Source: Lytechinus pictus
Lineage: Eukaryota > Echinodermata > Echinoidea > Temnopleuroida > Toxopneustidae
Assembly: GCF_037042905.1 (NCBI RefSeq)
Contig: NC_087256.1
Location: 26,431,501 to 26,495,500 of the forward strand
Direction: 5' to 3'
DNA length: 64,000 nucleotides
A program made the position numbers and the translations under genes. Positions 55,840 through 64,000 of this stretch are shown piece by piece. A model generated the notes under the pieces. That model was not told the DNA's origin. It saw only the letters and a list, made by a program, of their open reading frames with translations, and did not search any database. Positions within the stretch are counted from its first letter, which is position 1; every line of letters starts with the position of its first letter.

Positions 55840-58800
55840 ACCATTTCTACGTTGCAAGTGTTCTATAAATAAAGTAGAAGCAGGATGGCTCCAAAGCGGC
55901 AATACACCATGAAGGAGGTCTTTGAAGAGTGTCAACAAGGTCTTCATACACACAGCAAGTTGATGACAGCACTGCTAAAAAATTATCAGCAGGTAAAATA
56001 TTTGAAAATATAAAAATATATCCTTTGAAAAAAATATTCAAGTAAGTTATTGTTTCCAAGTGAAGCCAGACATGTCCCTGTCAACATCTCCTGAATGGTT
56101 CAGTTGACAATGCACAAAACACACACAAACTCAAACCCCCATTCCACAGAGAGCAAGACCTCTGAAAAACTGCTATAAGACTATGAAACTTGCTTGATCC
56201 TTCAAAGATCTTTCCACGAGCTTTTAAAGATCTCTGAGGTCTTTCACAATTCCTGATGGACCTTTCAGTGGTCTTTGTGGTTCGCATGATTCCCAAAACT
56301 TTTTGAAACAGTTTAAAACAGTCTTTCAGGAGAATGGTCTTTTGGTGGTCTTTCGGCGGTCTTCCAATGAACTTTCAAAGGTCTTAGTCTTTCCATGATC
56401 TTTCGACAGTCTCTCAAGGTTTTTTGCAGAGAGCAATTTAAGACTCATGAAACATCATTGAAAGGCCAGGAAAAGTCCATGGAAAGAATAATGAATGATC
56501 ACTTATTGCATAAAAGATCTCTGAAAGACAATTGAAAGATATCTATAGGACTAGTCTAATTTCAGTACAAGAAGTATAAATTAGTCTTTCAGAGTTCTTT
56601 GAGGGGTCTTTCTGAGCCATGTCACAGAAATTTCAGTGATCTTGGAGACTGCTGTCTTTGTAAGACCTTGCCAATTTTTGGTCTTTCAAAGGTCCTTCAA
56701 AGGTCTCACCTCTGTGGAATGGGGACCTTACATGTATGCATTGAGTGAGGCCATGAGCTACAATATTGGACACCATGTTTCTTATTCTCAAATACATCCC
56801 ATTTTCATTTCAGCTGCTGCAAAGTTGACATATAATATGCTTACTCTCAAGTAAATTCGTTCCAACATGAATTGAAATGATTGAATCACAGTTTATTCCT
56901 CGTTTTTCTTTTAAGGCCGAGGATAAAGCAGCATTCAATGATGAATTTGCTGGATACCTGAAGTATTCGATGGTCATCTTCAAGCGGGAACCCGCCGTTG
57001 AACGAACCCTGGACTTTGCTGCAAAGTTTGCTGCGTCGTTTGGCGTTGAAGAAGGAAAGGAGAATCAATCAGAGGACGAAGCAACTTTCCTCACGTTCCT
57101 CTTTGATTTTCTCTTGAAGGTAATACTTGCCCACCCAAGTGACTCACCTTAAAAAGTTGAAACCCACAATAAGTGGCAGGAATTTTTCTCTGTAATAAGC
57201 CACTAGGTCATGAATATTTGTTATTTGATCAATCAAGTGATGGTAATAAATCCTTTCTCCTTTTTATGGTAAACCTGAATCGTTAGAATCACCCAAAAAG
57301 TGTCGAGTGCAAAGTGTAAAATTGGGAAAAGAAACAGAAACCTGTACTGATACCAAAGCTTATTTTGTTTCTAGGTTCCATATCTGTCAGAAATAGTCTA
57401 TTTTGGTTTCTGTAAGGAGTAAAGCTGTGCTGGTTCTCATACACATTGGTAATATTTGATCTGATACATTCAAAATTACTACTCTTTGATTTGAATGTGA
57501 TATTTCGTATTTCAGGATTTTGAAAATTTTAATGGTGCAAGGCCACTTTCCATTAGGGCACTTTTCTACATAAAAGCAGAAATATGTATGAAACTTTAAA
57601 AAAACACAATATCCATGTCCAATGAGAGGGACATCTGGGGCAAACAATCAATAAGGGCACCCAAAGCCATGGCCTCTGGTGGCTTTAGATTAATTTGAGC
57701 CCTGCTTTATCTGAAGACACATTGTCATTGCAAATCATGTATGTATTTATCTTGGATTAGTCCCACAATGGGCGTGACCGTGCAGTGCGGTTCCGTGCTT
57801 GCCAGATGATCAACAAACTCCTGTCCAACCTAGGGGAGGAGGCTCAGATCGATGACGACCTCTATGATCGTATCTATCGCTGTATGCTGGCCAGGGTCCA
57901 AGACAAGTTTCCTGCCGTGCGAGTCCAGGCGGTCATGGCACTTGCTCGTCTCCAGGATCCTTCTGATCCCGACTGCCCAGTGATTAAAGGTTAGTTTTCT
58001 TCAACTTTCAATCCAATCACTCCTTGCAATAATTTCTCAAGAAGATAAAAGGGTTTTGGAATACCATCTTAGAACTAGGCCTGTTGCGATTGCCCTTTTT
58101 GACATTCGATTGTTCAAACAATCAAATATCTTGAACAATCGAGATTCCTGGATTATCCGAAATCACAAAAAATATTCACCTTTGCACATGACCTATCTGG
58201 GGTCTCACATCATGAGCTTGTTGACTCAGTTGTGTGTCCTGTACAGCTCTTACGACATGCACATCAACTCGGCTGAATGATGCGCGGTCGCCAATGCAGA
58301 CATCATTATCATGTCTTGAAAGAATGACATTGTTGGAATTCATTAAATTTTACCATAAATTTCATTTGTTATCTTGTTCTTTCTTGTCAAATGACAAAGA
58401 CTATAACCATACACTTTTGAAGACCGAATGTCTCGAATCAGTAATTAACAACATTCGATCAGTGTGAAAAGAAGTATTCAGTTGCCTAAAGTTGGGACAC
58501 TGATTGAGTGCATCAATTGTTTGAGTTCTGCTCCCAAGCCTACCTAGAACCTCTGTCAGCAGAATTTTGAGGGCAGCATGGCATATGATTGCTAGCACGT
58601 AGGCTTCTATACATGTCATGCTCAGACCTCTTGGCTACACAGCAGCCAGCAAATATGAGTGGGGCTCTCTGTAAAACTTGTTACACCTCCTTTAAATATG
58701 CCCTAATTACCAAGGAGCAGTAAGAACCAGACCAAGTCAATACAATGGCCCAGGCTCTGGCCAAATGTTTGCTATTCACTTGGAGATGATATTCATGAAA

Positions 58801-60161
58801 GAAGAACCGAACCTCGTAATAATTGCTTCATGTGTTAGTTGAATTTCTGAAGCATTGTACATTCTGCCAAATGAATGGACACAAATATGCAATAAGAATA
58901 TGAAAGAATAACCGAAATAGTACTAGTTATGATTGACAAGAATAGAAAAATTCATTGTAATAAGACCATTCATGGCCACATTAATATTATCAGAGGCATT
59001 ATCACGCAACATTGATTTGCCCCTTCTTGATTACTCACTGCGCTATAGCATACCTTTATCTGATGGAGAAGGATGTGAACTTTGAGGTGAGGAGAACAGT
59101 CCTGTCCTGTATCGCTCCTGCATCCCAGACCCTTCCAGCCATTCTGGAGCGAACCAGGGACATCAAAGATACTGTCCGTAAGATGGCTTATCAGGTAATT
59201 GCAGGGAATTATTTTTCTTACCAAATTTTATTAACATTTTTGGTTTTAAGAGAAATTCAATTTCTGTACAGTCTTAAATAAAAAATCTGCTACACAACAG
59301 ACTTTTTGTTCAGCAGTCTTTTTAAAAAATCTGGAGCAAATTGTGATGCGATACCTACATGTAAGCCCTGTTCCGTAAAAAGTTATTTCTATGGTAACTT
59401 TGCATTCCAATCGTAATTAGCATGGTAACATGACCAATCAGCCAATCAAAATAAAGAATTAATGAAAGTTACTATTGGATGGCAAAGTCGCTAGACTATT
59501 AACAGTACCTTTTATGCAATTTTGCCCTAAAAAAGTTATTCCCTGGGTAAAGACATTGTTCAATGTTAATAGTTGTAGTCCGTTAGGCTATTATTGCAGA
59601 CTGGTTTGACTTGAGCTATATTCTTTGTATGATTGCAAATATAGCTTAGCAAGCCCCAAATTTTGAACACTTTTTTTTTCTTTTACTATCTACATTGTAT
59701 GTTTACGTACATGTATGTTTATTAAGGGTTTTGTTTATATAATCATATTGACAAAAAAAATCATCACTTCTGGGCAGGTTTAAATTGTAAGAGTTTTGTA
59801 TGTGGTAATTCCATAAAATATATATGTCTGACCTCCTATATATGTACATGTATGTGGAACCTTCTTGAACTTATCTGTCTCTGTTTTCTGCATGTAGTTT
59901 ATAATTTGAAAAGTTGTTATTCCATCAAATCATCATGACTGGAGCTGTTCATAAAGGGAAATAAGAATGGAAAAACATGGGGGGGGGGCATGGACATTAC
60001 AAAATGTGGATTGTTTTATGGAATTGCCCATTGATAGTTGAATCTGTTTGACCCTGTTTGATTTGTTTGAATTTAGGTTCTATCAGAGAAGGTTCATGTG
60101 AGATCCCTCACCATATCACAGAGGATCAAAGTCTTACAGTCTGGACTCACTGATCACTCAG
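55840..60161 (+). CDS. NCAPG: Condensin I subunit CAP-G (NCAPG), 5' five coding exons
   Basis: Non-SMC HEAT-repeat subunit of condensin I, needed for mitotic chromosome compaction. An acceptor (TTCTTTCCAG) at 55839 precedes 45 bp of 5' UTR and the ATG at 55885 (AGGATGG context). Coding exons: 55885-55992, 56916-57119, 57761-57989, 59049-59194, 60077-60161, all with GT-AG borders and matching phases (0, 0, 1, 0, 1). About 257 residues result, the N-terminal quarter of a protein of roughly 1000 residues. Diagnostic blocks: FKREPAVERTLDFAAKF (residues about 56-72), AVRFRACQMINKLL, AQIDDDLYDRI, VRVQAVMALARLQDP, VRRTVLSCIAPASQTLP, VRKMAYQVLSEKVHVRSLTI. The rest lies beyond the window, after an intron that holds a Harbinger element. 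No frame damage is seen. Confidence 0.92.
56135..56727. repeat. 'GGTCTTTC' foldback element in NCAPG intron 1
   Basis: The left end CCCCCATTCCACAGAGAGC pairs with the inverted right end GGTCCCCATTCCACAGAGG. The interior consists of dozens of variants of GGTCTTTC, TGGTCTTTCGGCGGTC and, further right, the complement GAAAGAC / CTGAAAGACAATTGAAAG, so the two halves can pair. About 590 bp and noncoding. Confidence 0.65.
57990..59048. other. NCAPG intron 3
   Basis: An intron of about 1.06 kb between coding exons 3 and 4, with GT donor (GTTAGT) and CTATAG acceptor. I see no nested gene or clear repeat ends in it. Confidence 0.6.
59195..60076. other. NCAPG intron 4
   Basis: 882 bp, GTAATT donor and GAATTTAG acceptor. 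Short AT-rich and ATGTACATGTATG words; no recognisable gene or TIR element. Confidence 0.6.
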
Positions 60162-60189
60162 GTATGAAAGTGTTTTGAGTTATAATATG

Positions 60190-60696
60190 TTCAATTCAAT
60201 TCAATTCAATTCGGTTTATTAGATATAAAACAGAATACAATGCTGTAGTCCGAAGACTAATTGTGCAATGTTTACATTGATTATTATTTACATTTGAAGA
60301 TTGTATATACACTTAAAAAAATGATTCACATATAAATGAGAAACAGTTGGTTGATTAATTGAGTCATGCATAAGTGAGATTTCAGTAGATATTACTAGCA
60401 AGAATTCTGATAATTGTGTATTGGGGAAAAACCTGTTTTAAACTTACAATTATACAACAAAAAGGTCAGAAATATAATTCAGATTTGATATTCATTATGA
60501 AGAGATTTAGAATCAAGTTATTGCAACAGGATTAATCATAGTTATAGAACATTTAAATAATAATAATAATAACATTTGAGATATGAAATCCATTAAGAAT
60601 GGAACCAAGATTACTTTGAGATATGCGATTGAGGCTGATAAAATAATTCATAATAATTCTTTAAAAAAAATCAAAATTAACAATTAAATGTTGTGA
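60190..60696 (-). repeat. L2-like LINE 3' end fragment, minus strand
   Basis: On the minus strand the segment ends ATAAACCGAATTGAATTGAA, the same TTCAA-type tail, in complement, as LINE C at 10555. Upstream sequence is AT-rich 3' UTR-like with no RT fragment. It lies in NCAPG intron 5. Confidence 0.5.
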
Positions 60697-61002
60697 TTAA
60701 AGATAAATTCCAGTTGTGGGGACGATCTCAAAATGACTTTTTACAGAATTTAATATAATGATCACCAAAGTGTCTGTTTGTATGAATAAAAAATATGTGC
60801 CAAAGGATTCTGGAAAAAATTGTGTAATCGCTGAGAAATAAGCAAAATAAGCGCGGATTCTGTCACTTCCGTCGGGTCTTTATTCCTGCAATAATAATAC
60901 ACTGTCCCACGTGTGCCTATCTGTGTTGGCGATTTTCAGTGTGATCGTTTTTTAGCTTAGATATTATGATTTCACAAAGTTCAGTTTATGTAACTGTACC
61001 AG
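60697..61002. repeat. TTAAA-ended MITE family, copy 3, cut by Harbinger
   Basis: Starts TTAAAGATAAATTCCAGTTG and follows copies 1 and 2 base for base in large part up to GTAACTGTACCAG. The other copies continue with ATCTACATCC or ATCTAGATCC, but here the Harbinger terminus begins. The remainder must lie beyond the right edge if the insertion is simple. Confidence 0.75.
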
Positions 61003-61202
61003 GGGCCTGTTTCACTAAGCGCTAAGACGCGTCTTAAGCATCCATAAGTCCGGTTATAGGACTTAGTGTAAGATGCATCTTAGCGGGAGTTTCACAAAGA
61101 CCACTAAGACGCGTACCGTACTTTGTACCCATTTAACTAAGTTGCATACAGAGCGTAGCCTACGTCTCGTCGAGACGAGACGTAGGAACTGTTCTTAGTG
61201 TA

Positions 61203-63484
61203 ATGTCATGTGATAAATTTCGCGCCAAATTTGAAAGTTTTTTCGAATTCTCGATGATGGCCGACCTCCAAATATTGATGGCCGATCGGGTGGCCAGAGG
61301 GCTTTGTCGAGAGCGTGTTTTTCGCGACAGGCAAAACCCTCTAGATAGATTTAATGAGGATGAGATGTACGAGAGGTATAGATTTTCCAGAAGAGGTGTT
61401 ATGCAACTGTTAGATATCTTGGCTCCGCGATTGGATCGGGAGACATCCAGAAGCCATGCCATTGATGGACGGATGCAAGTGTTTACGGCGCTGCGTTTCT
61501 ACGCCAGTGGCACCGTGCACCACAACCATGGTGACCATCACGGCATCAGCAAGGCCAGCGCAAGCAGGATTGTCCGCCGCGTTAACCGTGTTCTGGGACG
61601 GATGAAAGATGAAGTCATCAAATTCCCAACAACCCCTGCTGAAGTTGCAGCCAGTCAAGCCGACTTCTACGCTGTAAGCGGTATGCCCCGAGTTGTGAGT
61701 GCCGTGGATTGCACTCACGTTTTGTTGAGGGGTGCAAGGTAGGTCTATTTCATTTGATATATTATAACATGTATTTAAAGCATTATAGAGCCTGTGGTAT
61801 GTCACACGCTAGGATAGGCCATCGGGGAGAGAGTACACCCTTATAAAAAGGTACCATGAAATTACCATGGTAACTATGGTTCTTTTTTCCAAATTACCAT
61901 CCACCATAAGAACCATGAAAACATGGTATCAAACCATGGTAATTCCATGCCCTAAAAATGATCATGAAATTACCATGGTTTGATACCATGATTAGGCTTA
62001 CCATGGTTTTTATGGTGGATGGTAACTTGGACAAAGACCCATGTTACCATGGTACTTTTTATAAGTGTTTGTGGGGTAAAATATTGTAACCATGCGCGTG
62101 TGAACAAACAAAATTGAATAACCTGCAAAAAGTTGCGCTGTGTAACATGTTAAACCCAGGTGTGGGTCCAGGGGGGGGGGCAGGGGGTCTTGCCCCCCCC
62201 CCCCCTCCTCGCCAAAGAGAGAGAGGGAGAGAGAGAGAAGGAAAGGGAAAGAGGAGAGAAAGGGAAAGAAAGAAGAGGAAGCAGAAAAGAAAAGGGGGAA
62301 ATAAGAAGATCGGGGGGTGGGGGGGGGGGCGAAAGTTCCTTTCCTCCCAGGCTGTTGACTCCCCCCCCCCCCAGAAAAAAAAACAAGAGAAGGAAAAGGA
62401 AAGAAAAAGGAAAAGAGGAAATGGGAAGGAAATAAAGTGGAAGAAGCCAAGAAAAAGGGAATATCAGTTGCGATTTTCCCCCTTAACAAGGTGTGGCTCG
62501 GGGGGAGCGGGAGGGGCCGAAAAGCTATTGCTTCCCCCCCCCCTTCCGTAAAAAAAAGAGAGAGAGAGATAGAAGGAAGGGAAAGAGTAGAGAAAGTGAA
62601 AGAAAGAAGGGGAAGCAGAAAAGAAAAGGGAGAAAGGAGATCGGGGGGCGCGGAAGGGCCTTGTGCCTTCCAGGCTGTTGCCTCCCCCCCCCCCCCCCAG
62701 CAAAAAAAAAAAGATAGCAGGAAGGAAAGGGAGAGAAAAAAGGAAAAGAAGAGATAAAGGGAAGGAAATAAAGTGGAAGAAGCAAAAAAAAAGGCGGATA
62801 TCAGTTGCGATTTTCCTTGCCAACAAGGGAAAGGGAAAATATAGAGGAAGAAGAAAAGAAAAGGGGGAAAATAAGGAAAGATCATTTGCGATTTTTATCG
62901 CTTCTTCTATCATCATTGTACAAATGTATTTATTTATTTATTTATGTCTGTTATGTCCTGTTTGATAACAAAAATATGAATATAAACTCATAACAGCAAC
63001 AAAACAAAATGGAGAAAAAACTATTTTGCAGGCAGAAAGAAACGTAAAAGTAATCTTACTGCAATGGAGATTCTAAAATAAATAACATAATGGTTAATTT
63101 TTTCTCAACATTTTGCAGGAAAAAATTCTAGTTCACGATATATGGTTAAATAATTTTCTATTAATAACTGACTGCAACTTCTTTATTCATTAAACCAATC
63201 CATAGATACGGAGACGACGCATACGTGTATGTAAATAGAAAACGGCAGAAATCCATCAATGTACAACTGATGTGTACCACAAAGTACAAGATCACCAATG
63301 TGGTTGCAAGGTGGCCTGGATCGACCCATGATAGTCGGATCCTCACACACAGCAACATTGCTGCAGAGTTTGAGACTGGCAGAAAGGAAGGCGTCCTCGT
63401 TGGTGACAGTGGATACCCCCTCAAGCCTTGGCTGATAACACCAATCCCAAATCCACAAACACCTGCAGAATATGCCTATAACAG
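61203..63484 (+). CDS. HARBI1-like Harbinger transposase, two exons, 3' incomplete
   Basis: DDE-type nuclease of PIF/Harbinger transposons. Exon 1 is 61203-61738, donor GTAGGT; exon 2 is 63206-63484, acceptor CCATAG, phase-matched. A helix-turn-helix-like N-terminal half (GISKASASRIVRRV, residues about 114-127) precedes the first catalytic Asp in VVSAVDCTHV (residue 169). The second is in ARWPGSTHDSR (residue 221), followed by LVGDSGYPLKPWLITP. The third (Glu) should follow YNR and lie in the next exon. Exon 2 ends with a GC donor (AG then GCAAGT). Frames are undamaged over about 271 codons, so the element may be young. ATG 61203 is the first in frame; 61254 is an alternative. Either an active element or a domesticated gene; the adjacent TIR favours the first. 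Confidence 0.85.
61835..62069. repeat. Palindromic 'ACCATGG' foldback element in transposase intron
   Basis: Two arms of about 110 bp are inverted copies. Outer ends are ACACCCTTATAAAAAGGTAC and, inverted, AAACACTTATAAAAAGTACC; inner arms include TACCATCCACCATAA, ATGGTATCAAACCATGGTAA and their inverse. Made largely of ACCATGG, CCATGGTAA and TACCATG words. Confidence 0.8.
62160..62865 (+). repeat. Purine-rich tandem duplication (~340 bp period)
   Basis: Two units share GGAAGCAGAAAAGAAAAG, AGATCGGGGGG, CCAGGCTGTTG, C runs, AATAAAGTGGAAGAAGC (62430 and 62768) and ATCAGTTGCGATTTTCC. It consists of long GA tracts separated by G or C runs and gives many spurious open frames on both strands. It lies in the intron of the Harbinger transposase. 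Confidence 0.7.
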
Positions 63485-64000
63485 GCAAGTATTATAATAC
63501 AATAAAATTGCAAACTCAACCCAAACTAGAAGGTGGTATTTCATAATATTGTCGAATCATCTACAATGCTATCTAGTGCAGATATTAATGTACCAATTTA
63601 TTAGAATAGAAGAAAAATAAAGAGGAAGAGCGGGTGGAATGGAATATGATGAAGAGAAGAAGAGAAAAAAGGTGAAGGAAGTAAGAGGATGAAGAGGGGC
63701 AAAAGAAAGACAACTTGAATACCAAAGGAAAGCGGTATATTTTAAACACTGTAATGATACTCGAGACCAAGCGTAACATTTTAACGTTATGCAATGTATT
63801 TATCACATTTTTGAAACTGGAAATATGTTGAAATTTTCAATATTGTCTTTCAAAAAGCTTCAAAAACCAAACTTGCTTCACATCTACTGTAGATAGCAAT
63901 GTCAAAATCCAAATAGCAAATCTGGCTCTAACTTAACATAAATTAGCAGTAGATCATTTGATAGTAATGGCAGGACCACCTGTTTATCGCTTTTATTTTT
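63485..64000. other. Rest of transposase intron to the window edge
   Basis: Starts with the GCAAGT donor. AT-rich with a GAAGA-rich patch at 63600-63720. No third transposase exon or TIR is seen before the edge. Confidence 0.5.

Larger units (their letters stand above)
61003..64000 (+). mobile_element. Harbinger (PIF) transposon, right end outside the window
   Basis: Begins at 61003 with GGGCCTGTTTCACTAAGC, directly after CAG, where the interrupted MITE copy stops. The subterminal region has further inverted words (AAGACGCGTCTTA; TTTCACAAAGACCACTAAG). It encodes a HARBI1-like transposase starting at 61203. No right terminus or flanking repeat continuation is seen before 64000. The second gene usual in this group (Myb-like) is not visible in the window. 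Confidence 0.75.

Noticed and set aside
57990-59048. Short open frames in NCAPG intron 3 (for example 58056-58280)
   Set aside because: They sit inside a well-defined intron with matching phases on both sides and show no domain.
62010-62965. Overlapping long frames on both strands
   Set aside because: GA- and C-run composition in a transposon intron; no conserved domain, and many frames are open at once.

Overview
This is a eukaryotic, metazoan window. It has split genes with GT-AG introns, long C2H2 zinc-finger exons, several LINE clades, tRNA-derived SINEs and many small inverted-repeat transposons. The repeat style (TTAA-flanked and CWG-flanked MITEs, Harbinger, L2-like and RNase H-bearing LINEs) together with a condensin gene suggests a marine invertebrate deuterostome, most likely a sea urchin or other echinoderm. 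That placement is inference from style only; no species-diagnostic gene is present.

Layout. 1-17.2 kb is a transposon graveyard. It holds a 5'-truncated RNase H-bearing LINE (1.2-4.5 kb), a minus-strand LINE relic broken by a SINE and a MITE (5.0-6.2 kb), a second RNase H LINE split by an L2/CR1-like LINE (6.4-11.3 kb), CT-rich simple sequence, and nested TIR elements.

17.27-24.50 kb carries ten short exons (66-87 bp, all phase 1 at both ends). Each encodes one copy of a roughly 27-residue module, and most copies keep the psi-K-x-E SUMO-acceptor motif in an acidic context (VKQEVDED type). 25.4-46.3 kb is a zinc-finger cluster. Four long exons (27834, 30007, 36311 and 38516) start with the same phase-1 splice acceptor and the same N-terminal sequence (an acidic leader followed by a C2HC-like finger), then run into 8 to about 25 C2H2 fingers and a stop. 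No further short exons lie between them. The plainest model is one 5' cassette array feeding alternative terminal finger exons, or recent tandem duplicates that lost their own 5' ends. Decayed finger blocks surround them: 25.4-27.5, 31.0-31.7, 37.7-38.3, 40.9-43.8, 46.1-46.6 and 48.2-48.5 kb. At 43.9-46.1 kb one dead finger has been amplified into 26 units of exactly 84 bp with higher-order structure.

46.6-55.8 kb is gene-poor and full of foldback and TIR elements. These include a TA-flanked mariner-like element, two TTAA-flanked MITEs, a perfect-hairpin element with arms of about 140-160 bp, and a tandem repeat of about 175 bp. From 55.84 kb to the right edge lies the 5' part of the condensin I subunit gene NCAPG (CAP-G): five coding exons, about 257 residues. 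Its fifth intron contains a Harbinger transposon encoding a HARBI1-like nuclease in at least two exons; the element runs off the right edge. Several MITEs elsewhere in the window share the Harbinger-like terminus and 3-bp CWG target duplication, so the same transposase family may have moved them.
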